Of a stretch of 34,417 bases of DNA, positions 1-8,100 are shown one piece after another (position 1 is the first letter of the stretch; every line of letters starts with the position of its first letter). The translations under genes and the position numbers were made by a program. The stretch covers positions 1-34,417 of the forward strand of contig CAZLQJ010000009.1 of assembly GCA_964561705.1 (NCBI GenBank), read 5' to 3'. The stretch comes from HGM12587 sp964561705. GTDB taxonomy: Bacteria; Bacillota; Clostridia; Lachnospirales; Lachnospiraceae. The notes beneath the pieces were generated by a model, which saw only the letters and a list, made by a program, of their open reading frames with translations, was not told where the DNA came from and did no database searches.

Positions 1-587
1 GCACTTTCAAAACTCCAATAACCACAGTAAGTATCTAAACTGCTAAGATGTGAATTATACCAACTGTATCCCGCATGTTTTTTATACCACTCCTTCAGGT
101 AATCACATAACTTTGCTTCCTTTGATTGAGTTTCAAAGACCTTATTTAATAAAGTGAATTCTTCTGATAAACCAATCGTTTTGTCCCATCTTGGTGTTTC
201 TCCCATAATGTACATTGATAAAAATTTTAAAAGTCTATCTTTCTCGATTTGGTCTTTATGAAGCCTTATTAGCTTTACAACTTCACTTTTATCATGAATC
301 ATAATGGATAAAGAAATTAGATTTAATAAATCTTCATATGTGATATTTTTATATTCGCAAACTATTTTAATTACCCTGTTTAGCAAAGTCCTTAATTTAT
401 CCTTTGTTGCACCCATAGAAAATTCAGCTTTTAATAAGTCAAGTTCATAGCCAGTCAATGACACAAGTATTCTCTGTTTTTTATCCTCAGCAGCATCCTC
501 CAACTTCGCCACCTTCTTTTCAATTCTAGAATACTGATATTCCAAATACTTATCAAAGTAATCTTTATTCTTTCGAATATCTCGCAT
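1..587 (-). CDS. PoNi-type immunity protein (DUF1910/DUF1911), 3' end cut by window edge
   Basis: I translated this frame by hand from the ATG at 587; 195 residues are visible and the stop lies beyond base 1. It begins MRDIRKNKDYFDKYLEY, is helical and charged, and near the edge carries WYKKHAGYSWYNSH and YCGYWSFES, which match my memory of the DUF1911 (PoNi C-terminal) consensus. PoNi proteins neutralise PoNe DNase toxins, and the gene directly upstream encodes a PoNe domain, so the pairing supports both calls. The start is fixed by GGAGG eight bases upstream (rc of 596-600). It overlaps the toxin gene by 23 bases in another frame, so immunity would be made from the same transcript as the toxin. 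Known: PoNe/PoNi pairs occur in type VI and other toxin delivery systems. Inferred: cognate protection of the producer. No signal peptide, so it is probably cytoplasmic. Confidence 0.8.
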   Translation of the reverse strand, partial: MRDIRKNKDYFDKYLEYQYSRIEKKVAKLEDAAEDKKQRILVSLTGYELDLLKAEFSMGATKDKLRTLLNRVIKIVCEYKNITYEDLLNLISLSIMIHDKSEVVKLIRLHKDQIEKDRLLKFLSMYIMGETPRWDKTIGLSEEFTLLNKVFETQSKEAKLCDYLKEWYKKHAGYSWYNSHLSSLDTYCGYWSFES

Positions 588-1587
588 TCATCTCACCTCC
601 ATTTTCATTATCGTCTGACGGCTCTACTCGATCTCCGTCCTCATTGAAATATTCAACAATTTCTTTATCTCCAACTTTATTGCCTTCTGAATCTACTTTT
701 TGTACATCTGTATGAATATTACCATTTTCATCACTATTAGGATCGATATGATATACCTCATGACTCACTGAATCAGGATTATCTTCCTTCGCATCTCTAA
801 TCTCATCAGCCTTTTCTTTCCCCACTGCGTCATCTAATCTTTTATCTATCCAGTTATCAGACATCTGTTTCCCATCATTCGTTTCTGATAATTGCGATGT
901 ATTATACTTCGCATCTGCAATAACGTAAGATTTCGTTCCGTCGGGATTAGTCTTTTCATATACACCGTCAATACCTGTTCTAAAACCATCTTTCTTATCA
1001 TCAAGACTTGTAACCCTGTGCTTATTAAGAGGTTTATATCCCTTAGATATGTAGTACTGATCCATCATCATTTCTCCGAGATTTCCCAATTCCTCATTTG
1101 TCAGCTTCTCACCCTTTTTAATTCTTTCGAGAGCATTTTTTATAGCAGCTTTCTGCCTTTCATTTATTTCGTCTTCAGATAGTTCTTTATCTTCGTCATT
1201 GTCGTCAGTTTTTCCATCGTTCTCAGAATCATTATCGCTCTCATCCAAATTATCTACACCATTATCATTTTCGCTCTCTGATAATTCCGGCAGTTTGGTT
1301 TCTCCGTCTCCTATCTTCGGTATTTCCGGTAGTTTCGGCAACTTTGCTTCTCCATCTCCCAGCCTTGGTATTTCTTGCAATTTCGGCAACTTTGCTTCTC
1401 CATCTCCTAGCTTCGGTATTTCTTGCAATTTCGGCAACTTTGCTTCTCCATCTCCTAGCTTCGGTATTTCTTGCATTTTCGGCAATTTTGCTTCTCCATC
1501 TCCCAGCCTTGGTATTTCTTGCAATTTCGGCAATTTTGCTTCTCCTTGATCCAGATCAAAATTCCCCTTAGATTCCGCTTTAAACAT
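565..1587 (-). CDS. PoNe-type DNase toxin with N-terminal 16-residue repeats
   Basis: 340 residues. Residues 15-94 are five tandem copies of GEAKLPKLQEIPRLGD-like units plus a decayed sixth; about 100-150 is very acidic; about 150-270 is the nuclease domain. It shows GNLGEMMMDQYY, GIDGVY (205-210, D207), IADAKYN (D225, K227) and GKQMSDNWIDKRL (239-251), the PD-(D/E)xK plus QMS pattern of PoNe (polymorphic nuclease effector) DNases. The usual second acidic residue is Asp instead of Glu (DAK), which should still bind metal. The C-terminal 70 residues are acidic and hydrophilic. There is no signal peptide, LXG, WXG100 or other known trafficking domain, so the repeats are the only visible candidate for one. 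Its ATG overlaps the herA stop as TAATG and has GGAG six bases upstream, so it is translationally coupled to the ATPase. PoNi follows directly. Nuclease call strong; export or intracellular use is unknown. Confidence 0.82.
   Translation of the reverse strand: MFKAESKGNFDLDQGEAKLPKLQEIPRLGDGEAKLPKMQEIPKLGDGEAKLPKLQEIPKLGDGEAKLPKLQEIPRLGDGEAKLPKLPEIPKIGDGETKLPELSESENDNGVDNLDESDNDSENDGKTDDNDEDKELSEDEINERQKAAIKNALERIKKGEKLTNEELGNLGEMMMDQYYISKGYKPLNKHRVTSLDDKKDGFRTGIDGVYEKTNPDGTKSYVIADAKYNTSQLSETNDGKQMSDNWIDKRLDDAVGKEKADEIRDAKEDNPDSVSHEVYHIDPNSDENGNIHTDVQKVDSEGNKVGDKEIVEYFNEDGDRVEPSDDNENGGEMNARYSKE
1306..1545 (-). repeat. 48-bp coding tandem repeat, five units
   Basis: Five consecutive 48-bp units encode residues 15-94 of the PoNe toxin (consensus GEAKLPKLQEIPRLGD), and a decayed sixth begins at 1305 (GETKLPEL). 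Units differ by a few bases only, mostly K/R, L/M/I and Q/P changes. The period is a multiple of three, so gain or loss of units changes length without changing frame. Confidence 0.95.
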
Positions 1588-4500
1588 TATATTCTCCTTC
1601 CCATAAATTCAAGATAATGTTGTTCTAAGAAATCTTTTCCACCATGTTCAGAAATATATTGTAAAATAAGTTCACGAATAACTACAACAATATGATTATC
1701 AAATATGCCATATTTGTTCTTTATTTTCTGATCAATCCACTCGATGTTTTCTTTTTTCTTAACACTATCATTTAAAGCGTCACATACTTTTGTCCCATCA
1801 AACAAGGCATATGCAATACATTTTTTATCGTTATTCGTAGGTACTTCACCCTGAAGACATTTTTTCAAAATTCTTTTATAATCTTCATAAGGTGCCGGAA
1901 AACTTTCAATCCATTTCGTAATCCGATCAACTTCCTCTTTCTTCAATTCCACTCGGTCTCGTATACCAAACAGTTTTCTAAAATAGTTATCTGTTGGCAT
2001 ATTTCGTTTCGGAAGTTCGTAGATTTTATCCACTGGCTTATAGTTCGTGTGAAATTTTTCAAACTGGCACAAAACAGCTTCTACCCAGTCGTTCTGATAT
2101 ACTGCCGCAACACCTCTTGGCAATTTTGCCAATTCTTCAATTTGATCCTCGTTTAACGCTGCTGCTTTACCTACTAACATACGGTCTTCTGCATCCGGCA
2201 GTCGGAGGATAATCTTTGTATTGGTATTCCTGATTACTGCTTCATCCAGTAATCCCGGTGCCTGATCGGCGATAATGAATCCTTCGCCATAGGTTCGCAT
2301 CTCTGCAATGGAATTTGTCAGCATTTCTACAGATTTCCCCTGTAAATTTGCACTCTCCTGACCTTGTCCCATGGAAGTTCTTCTTAAAAGGTTATGTGCC
2401 TCTTCAATAACCGTTACATGTCGTAAGCTTTCATTCATTCTGGAAGAACTCATGTGATACTCCTGCAGCTTCATAATAAGCACTCCCATCAGCAATGCTT
2501 TTGTTTCAGAAGATCCGACTCTACTGATATCTACAATCACATTCTGTTCAAATAATTCCTTATTGGAAAGTTCTTCATCATCTGATGCACACAAAACCAG
2601 ACCATTGATTCCATTTGTTAACGACTTCACTCTTGTTACCAAAGCACCTGCATAATCGCTTTGTGTATCCTTCGAATACATGGAATTTTTCATTACTTCT
2701 GGCAATGTCGTCAATACATCTGCAAAAGTAGGGAATTTTAGCGGATAGCATTCACTTGTATATAAATCCCAACCTTTGTTGATATATGCCTGTTCAACCG
2801 CATCTTTTAAAACTGCCGGCATCGCTGCGTACATTGGCCAGCAAGCATTTAAAATTTCAATCAGACGATCAATATGTTCTAAAACATGAATCGGCTTCTT
2901 GACAGTATTTCCTGTTGGAAATACAAATGGATTAATACGAAGCAACTTTGATAACCTCGGATTCGTTCCGTAAGTCTGACATTTATCGCCGAGAGCAGAA
3001 CTGTATTCTCCCTTTGCAGGTTCAATAACCATCACTTTTTTATTATGTTTTAAAAGTCCGCTGAGGATTTGGTAAATCGTATTTGATTTACCAGTTCCTG
3101 TAGAACCTGTAACAAACACGTGAGAAGTGAGACTATCCACATCCAGCTTAACACGCTGTTTTTCTGCCCGATACATATGTACTACATTACCAATATCCAG
3201 AATTTCCTTCTTTTTCACTGGCTCTGCCTCTTGTGCACCTATACCTGAAATTGAAAATCTCTGTGTTTCTCTTCCAAACGGAACACTCTCTATTACTGGA
3301 AAACCAGCTATCGATTTTCTTGGAAAATTCAAAGCCCGTACCAATTCTTTTCCTGATATCAATGTAGTTAAATCGATACTTTCCGGAAACATCAGGATAT
3401 CTGCATTGCTTTTACAAGCATCACTATCCAATACAAACCTAGGATGTTGGATTCTTTGCAAAGTTGCTAAAATCGTTGCTGCATCCGCTTTTTTTCTTGT
3501 TCCGTGCCAAAAATTAATTGCTGATGACGACAAATAAGAATTTTCTCCTTGTGTCAGTGCAAGATACATCGTGGCAACATTATTCGCTATGGTCGCATCA
3601 CTGGAGACTGCATATGCCGCAAACTTCCACATTCCAAGCGCAGAACATTGTTCCAGTCGTTTTACTTGTTCTTCCAACAGATCCAGACTATGTTTCACCG
3701 TGTAATTGGTACAAGTTCTTGTTTCTCCTTTGTTCGTTCCAACTGTTACATTATGATTTGCGGTTTTTCCGAAATTAGCACCAAAATTAACACCTGCATT
3801 AACAGATAATGTAGCACTTGCACTTGCACTAACTCCACCTGCATTAACGCCTGCACTAACACTAGATGATCCTCCGACTCCCATATGAGTTCCGACATTT
3901 TTTCCCAGGGAACTGCCTGTGCCTATCGTAGTATTATCCAGTTCAGAAAAAGATTCCTGCCATGATGCATATGGAGAAAGACGGTTATACATCTCGAAAA
4001 GCAGGTTTTTCTGCACTGTAACATCTGGTGATGGACTTGCAAGCAGAATCAGCTTATATTCCTGATTTTCATCTTGAGGTACAATTCCATCTAACAACTT
4101 TTCCATACTCTGACTGACAAAATCTTCCGATTTATCCGTGGCAAGGTTTGTGATTACTGCTACCGACTCTGCTTTTGGATTATTTTCATCATCGTAAGTA
4201 ACAATATTTTTCAAAGATTCCGGAATTCCATACCCAAATAGTTTATTCTCAGCATCTCTTTCCTTGATTTCAGCTCCTGGAAAATTCCCATTAATCGCTT
4301 CCACCACCTGTTCACGAAAATCAGATGCAATATTAAACATATCGCTCTTATCCGTATTAACAATCGCCATACTTACCTTACACCGATCCATTTTTCTGTC
4401 ATAGATTAATGCGATATTACATTTCTCATTTGCCAAAACCTGATATACATTAACCAGCTTGTCAATATTTTTTTCTTCGGTATCATTTACCCAGCGAGTA

Positions 4501-4829
4501 ATATCAAAATATACAATTCTATTCCAGTCATTAAATGAAGTATTGATTTCATAAGACGGTCGATACACTTCATTTACATACGGTAAATACGTATGATATA
4601 AATTTACTCCCAATTCACCTAATGCTTTTTCTTTCAAAGTAAGTGCCCCGGCACTGTTTAAATACTCATGTTGGAAATACTGTTTTCTTGCCTCTGCTAT
4701 CTTTCTCTTTTCACTTACTCCAAATTCTGCCCGATTAGATAAATAATTTTTTTCAGCAGTCTGAATTTTATGATCCAACTCTTTGGCTTTTTCTTTTAAT
4801 TGGTTTCCCATTTGTTTCATTTTTTCCAT
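1587..4829 (-). CDS. HerA/FtsK-superfamily (DUF87) pumping ATPase
   Basis: 1080 residues from the ATG at 4829. The Walker A box is GSTGTGKS (575-582), followed by VMVIEPAKGEYSSAL, typical of HerA-type DUF87 ATPases; Walker B is VIEEAH (807-812); a later sensor/arginine region includes IIADQAPGLLDEAVIRN and KIILRLPD. Such enzymes form hexameric rings that pump DNA or protein. Residues about 1-60 are charged helix or coiled coil. Residues about 300-365 are a striking Gly/Ser/Ala/Asn stretch (for example SVSAGVNAGG), not part of the ATPase core. The start is chosen because GGAG sits nine bases before this ATG; the frame stays open upstream to 4880 only because of the 394-bp duplication. The gene lies between a small membrane-anchored protein and the nuclease toxin. 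Alternatives: a toxin export motor, or the HerA partner of a HerA-nuclease antiphage complex. Superfamily sure, role inferred. Confidence 0.85.
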   Translation of the reverse strand: MEKMKQMGNQLKEKAKELDHKIQTAEKNYLSNRAEFGVSEKRKIAEARKQYFQHEYLNSAGALTLKEKALGELGVNLYHTYLPYVNEVYRPSYEINTSFNDWNRIVYFDITRWVNDTEEKNIDKLVNVYQVLANEKCNIALIYDRKMDRCKVSMAIVNTDKSDMFNIASDFREQVVEAINGNFPGAEIKERDAENKLFGYGIPESLKNIVTYDDENNPKAESVAVITNLATDKSEDFVSQSMEKLLDGIVPQDENQEYKLILLASPSPDVTVQKNLLFEMYNRLSPYASWQESFSELDNTTIGTGSSLGKNVGTHMGVGGSSSVSAGVNAGGVSASASATLSVNAGVNFGANFGKTANHNVTVGTNKGETRTCTNYTVKHSLDLLEEQVKRLEQCSALGMWKFAAYAVSSDATIANNVATMYLALTQGENSYLSSSAINFWHGTRKKADAATILATLQRIQHPRFVLDSDACKSNADILMFPESIDLTTLISGKELVRALNFPRKSIAGFPVIESVPFGRETQRFSISGIGAQEAEPVKKKEILDIGNVVHMYRAEKQRVKLDVDSLTSHVFVTGSTGTGKSNTIYQILSGLLKHNKKVMVIEPAKGEYSSALGDKCQTYGTNPRLSKLLRINPFVFPTGNTVKKPIHVLEHIDRLIEILNACWPMYAAMPAVLKDAVEQAYINKGWDLYTSECYPLKFPTFADVLTTLPEVMKNSMYSKDTQSDYAGALVTRVKSLTNGINGLVLCASDDEELSNKELFEQNVIVDISRVGSSETKALLMGVLIMKLQEYHMSSSRMNESLRHVTVIEEAHNLLRRTSMGQGQESANLQGKSVEMLTNSIAEMRTYGEGFIIADQAPGLLDEAVIRNTNTKIILRLPDAEDRMLVGKAAALNEDQIEELAKLPRGVAAVYQNDWVEAVLCQFEKFHTNYKPVDKIYELPKRNMPTDNYFRKLFGIRDRVELKKEEVDRITKWIESFPAPYEDYKRILKKCLQGEVPTNNDKKCIAYALFDGTKVCDALNDSVKKKENIEWIDQKIKNKYGIFDNHIVVVIRELILQYISEHGGKDFLEQHYLEFMGRRI

Positions 4830-5244
4830 AGGTATTTTCTCCATCCGATTGCTTGTCAATATTTTTTTCTTCGGTATCATTTACCCAGCGAGTAATATCA
4901 AAATATACAATTCTATTCCAGTCATTAAATGAAGTATTGATTTCATAAGACGGTCGATACACTTCATTTACATACGGTAAATACGTATGATATAAATTTA
5001 CTCCCAATTCACCTAATGCTTTTTCTTTCAAAGTAAGTGCCCCGGCACTGTTTAAATACTCATGTTGGAAATACTGTTTTCTTGCCTCTGCTATCTTTCT
5101 CTTTTCACTTACTCCAAATTCTGCCCGATTAGATAAATAATTTTTTTCAGCAGTCTGAATTTTATGATCCAACTCTTTGGCTTTTTCTTTTAATTGGTTT
5201 CCCATTTGTTTCATTTTTTCCATAGGTATTTTCTCCATCCGATT
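4457..5244. repeat. Perfect 394-bp tandem duplication covering the 5' end of herA
   Basis: Bases 4457-4850 and 4851-5244 are identical in my base-by-base comparison, period 394 at both ends, with one further shared base (g) at the junctions 4851/5245. 394 is not a multiple of three, so reading through from the upstream copy goes out of frame. The unit contains the herA GGAG site and start codon, so the downstream copy still starts a full-length protein. Absence of any mismatch suggests a recent event, or an assembly error. Confidence 0.95.
4768..5223 (-). pseudogene. Truncated 5' copy of herA made by tandem duplication
   Basis: This frame starts at the original herA start position (ATG at 5223 with GGAG nine bases upstream; an earlier ATG at 5238 has no clear site). 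It gives about 124 residues identical to the N terminus of the ATPase and then, at the duplication junction near 4851, continues out of frame for 27 residues to a stop at 4768. It has no ATPase domain. If translated it would give only the coiled-coil-like N-terminal segment, which could in theory bind the full-length protein or its partners; more probably it is a passive leftover. Its end overlaps the start of the intact herA by 62 bases in another frame, so reinitiation is possible. Confidence 0.85.
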
Positions 5245-5248
5245 GTAC

Positions 5249-5608
5249 TTATGAATGACGGCTTAAAACACAGACAACCGCTGCAAGTATGATAATCACC
5301 GTTAAAGTTGCCGCTACAATTCTCCTTGTTTTTTTCTTCGCTTTTTGAGCATATACCTCTTCCGCTACTTCTGCCATATGCAGATAGAATTCCTTCGAAC
5401 CGGCACCGGAAGCACAGAGAACCTTTAATTTCTCTAATGTTTCCTCACTCCATGGTTTTGGCTCCCTTCTCACCTTATAACAATTAAAAGACTCTTCTTC
5501 TCCATATTCCCTCGAAATACGCTCAAGTTCTTTTTCGACTTCTGGTACACTCATTTCTCCCTTTAAAATTCTAAAAACCATGTTTCTACAAGCTTCAATC
5601 CCTGTCAT
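5249..5608 (-). CDS. Small C-tail-anchored membrane protein, unknown function
   Basis: 119 residues; I do not recognise a family. Residues 1-90 are hydrophilic and mostly helical with clusters of Glu and Lys; KAKKKTRR (89-96) is followed by one hydrophobic segment at about 97-115 (IVAATLTVIIILAAVVCVL) and a very short tail. The positive cluster before the segment predicts a cytoplasmic N-terminal domain held at the membrane by a C-terminal anchor. The ATG overlaps the dynamin stop as TAATG and has AGGAGG seven bases upstream, so the two are coupled. It ends 10 bases before the first herA start codon. Inference: it could be the membrane docking factor for the dynamin or the ATPase, being the only clear membrane protein in the operon. 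Confidence 0.75.
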   Translation of the reverse strand: MTGIEACRNMVFRILKGEMSVPEVEKELERISREYGEEESFNCYKVRREPKPWSEETLEKLKVLCASGAGSKEFYLHMAEVAEEVYAQKAKKKTRRIVAATLTVIIILAAVVCVLSRHS

Positions 5609-8100
5609 TACAAGACCTCCTGAAATTCTAATAATTTTTCAATTTTTTTTACTTCGCACTGTATCATACATTCTTGCTGTAGTTTTCTGTGAACAATATT
5701 ATTCTGCTTTTCTAAAGCACTGGTTAATATTTGCAATGCAGGATTAAACGAACTGATTGTTCCTTGGAGTCTGTCCATTAAGCGACTGGTCCATTCGTGA
5801 AATAATTGATCGTTTTTATTTATCATTACTTTATTATTATCGTTAATATCGCTCATTATAGACTCTTCATATTTTTCTGAAACTTTTCTCAGATCTATCC
5901 GAGTCCAATCAAAAATCCATAAAATTTTTTTTTTAACGATAGCATCTGTTGAAGAAATATTTAGTGTCTTGTGTTTGTCCGGTATTAATGCAACCTTTAA
6001 CATCACTTCTTTAAGAATTTCCTTTTGTTTCTCTGTCAGAGCATCACTACCTACCACAATCCTCATAAGTGAATTTCTCAAATGATCCGCACATATCCCC
6101 CAATATTTTTCCACTTTTTCAGAAGTTTCTTCCGCATACTCCTTTATATCCTTTTGCAATGCGGCTTCTATTTTTCTATTAAATGGATCTAATTTATCTA
6201 TTTTTCTTTTTCCTTCACTTTCCCGATAAGTCGTCTCGACAATGTTTTCTATTCTTTCTTTTGACAAATATGGGGGACTATATTGATTTATTTCATATGT
6301 AAAATCATCTGTGAATTCCTGTATTTTTTTGTCACATTCCTGCTGAAGTGCATGAAGCAAATCTTTTTTCTTTTCATCTAAATCTTTTTCAATCTGTAAA
6401 CTCAACTTCTCCGCTTTATCTTTCGCCTGCTGCACTGCATCCTCTACGGATAAAGCCGCCTCTGTCAGATAACTAATCGCCTGAGAACATTTATTATACA
6501 AAGCGTATTTTTCAGCAAACTGACCGACTGCTTCTTCCACACATGGAATTCCACTGTTCCAAAGAAGCAGTTCCTCCTGTCCGATTGCTTTTACACGCTC
6601 TTCTAATTGCTGTTTCTCATCTTGTGGGAGCATATTACATTCGAATAAGCTCATATAAAAAGGATCCGTTGGATCTTCAAATTGATCTTTGTTTCTATAA
6701 AAAATTCGATAATAATCCTTATCATTCCACATTGTTTTATTCAATGCATCTTCCTTTTTTCCACCTAATCCTATAAGTGAAGACACAAAATATGCTCTAT
6801 TTGATTTCCATTTTGTAACAAATAATTTATCTTGATGAGACGCCTTCTCTTGTAATGTTTCATATGATTTTTCATCAGATTTATTGATAACAATCAGCAT
6901 ATTAGACTTATCAAGAGCATCTCCTAGTTCATTAATACTATTGATTATAGCTTGATTATCCTTCCCATCCATACTATCCGGAGTCGTTACAAAAATCGGC
7001 AAACCATCGGTCTGCTGTCTTAAGGATTCTCTTAAGATATCCGCATGCTCTTGGAACATCATAGAATTTGTCCCCGGCGTATCGTAAATAATAAAACCCA
7101 AACGCTCTAATGGTAAATAAGAATGTACAAACTTTACATTGATCTCTATCACATCGTCTAAGAGATTTTTCTTAATCTCCCCTTCTTGTACTAGCTCCTG
7201 AATTCTATATTTCTCTAATAACTTTCCTATTTTTTCTTCAGCACCTGCATTTTCCATTTCTCCTGAGGAAAGCTTTTTATCAGCACATTTTACCAACTCC
7301 TCATGGCGAACTTCTCCTTCATGCTTCGCAAAATCATTTAATGCATACAAAGTCCAATACATGTATTGTTCTTCTGTTTCGGATGATTGTTTTTCCAAAC
7401 ATTCTTTAATCCGCTTCATGATTTCGCTATTTTGATTTTTATTTACTTTCCATTTATCATTCTGAAACTCTATTCGATAATTTTCATTACAATACCTGAA
7501 GGATATCGCACATTCCTCCGCTGCCCGTATCTTATAAATCTTCGCAGTAGCCGGATCAGATGCACTTGGCAAAATTTCCCGTCCGATTAAACTATTAATA
7601 AAAGCAGATTTACCGGAACTGTATAACCCCATAACACATACTGCAATCTCAGGTTTTACTGCATCGTGATAACGATTAATGATTGCTTCTGTTTCTTCAT
7701 CAGGATATTCCTTAAAAAACTCATTCAGATTATCGTAAGATTTTTCAATCTGTGGCATCACATCTTTTGCTGTCCTCATTCGCCTTTTTCCAAATTTCAG
7801 ATCAATGTCGTATCTTGAAAAATACATGTTTTTTACCGAAAGTGCATCCGTAAAATCATCTTCGGTTCCTTCAAAAATGACTTCAATTCCTATTTGCGGA
7901 TTATACAGTTTTGTTACAATCTCTGAAAAAATATCAAATATTTTATGAGAAAGCGTTGCAGATATAAAACCATCCGTATTTAAAGGCGAATCATCCATTT
8001 CTGCCATATTTTCCCATTCTTTCATTTCTCCGTTATACCAAAAATACTCGATATATTTTTGATACGGATCACTACAAATCTTAATTTTGTTTTTTTCCAT
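5608..8100 (-). CDS. Dynamin-like GTPase
   Basis: 830 residues. After a 105-residue N-terminal domain shared with the upstream gene product and a short linker, the GTPase domain shows G1 GLYSSGKS (158-165), a Thr-containing switch (SDPATAKIY), G3 DTPG (340-343) and G4 NKSD (406-409), the dynamin-family layout. Residues about 540-830 are long charged helices, as in the stalk of bacterial dynamin-like proteins. No transmembrane segment is clear, so membrane contact would be through the stalk or a partner. ATGs at 8103 and 8100 compete; I prefer 8100 because GGAG is then seven bases away and the product (MEKNKIKICS) aligns with the paralogous start MDKNQIKICS. It overlaps the preceding stop. Known: bacterial dynamins remodel or protect membranes, and some act in phage defence. 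Role here is inferred from context. Confidence 0.88.
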   Translation of the reverse strand: MEKNKIKICSDPYQKYIEYFWYNGEMKEWENMAEMDDSPLNTDGFISATLSHKIFDIFSEIVTKLYNPQIGIEVIFEGTEDDFTDALSVKNMYFSRYDIDLKFGKRRMRTAKDVMPQIEKSYDNLNEFFKEYPDEETEAIINRYHDAVKPEIAVCVMGLYSSGKSAFINSLIGREILPSASDPATAKIYKIRAAEECAISFRYCNENYRIEFQNDKWKVNKNQNSEIMKRIKECLEKQSSETEEQYMYWTLYALNDFAKHEGEVRHEELVKCADKKLSSGEMENAGAEEKIGKLLEKYRIQELVQEGEIKKNLLDDVIEINVKFVHSYLPLERLGFIIYDTPGTNSMMFQEHADILRESLRQQTDGLPIFVTTPDSMDGKDNQAIINSINELGDALDKSNMLIVINKSDEKSYETLQEKASHQDKLFVTKWKSNRAYFVSSLIGLGGKKEDALNKTMWNDKDYYRIFYRNKDQFEDPTDPFYMSLFECNMLPQDEKQQLEERVKAIGQEELLLWNSGIPCVEEAVGQFAEKYALYNKCSQAISYLTEAALSVEDAVQQAKDKAEKLSLQIEKDLDEKKKDLLHALQQECDKKIQEFTDDFTYEINQYSPPYLSKERIENIVETTYRESEGKRKIDKLDPFNRKIEAALQKDIKEYAEETSEKVEKYWGICADHLRNSLMRIVVGSDALTEKQKEILKEVMLKVALIPDKHKTLNISSTDAIVKKKILWIFDWTRIDLRKVSEKYEESIMSDINDNNKVMINKNDQLFHEWTSRLMDRLQGTISSFNPALQILTSALEKQNNIVHRKLQQECMIQCEVKKIEKLLEFQEVL

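Noticed and set aside
1306..1545. Regular 48-bp repeats as a CRISPR array
   Set aside because: The repeats are directly adjacent with no unique spacers, are in frame, and encode a clean 16-residue protein repeat inside the toxin.
1199..1571. Plus-strand open frames rich in Ser, Pro and Leu opposite the toxin repeats
   Set aside because: They are the complement of the coding repeats, with no ribosome site and low-complexity products.
4830..4880. Start of herA at 4880 giving 1097 residues
   Set aside because: The extra 17 residues come from reading backwards across the duplication junction; the ATG at 4829 has its own ribosome site and matches the ancestral start.
1..5244. Type VII (ESX/LXG) secretion locus
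   Set aside because: The ATPase is a HerA/DUF87 type, not a three-domain EssC, and there are no WXG100, LXG or EssB-like genes in view.
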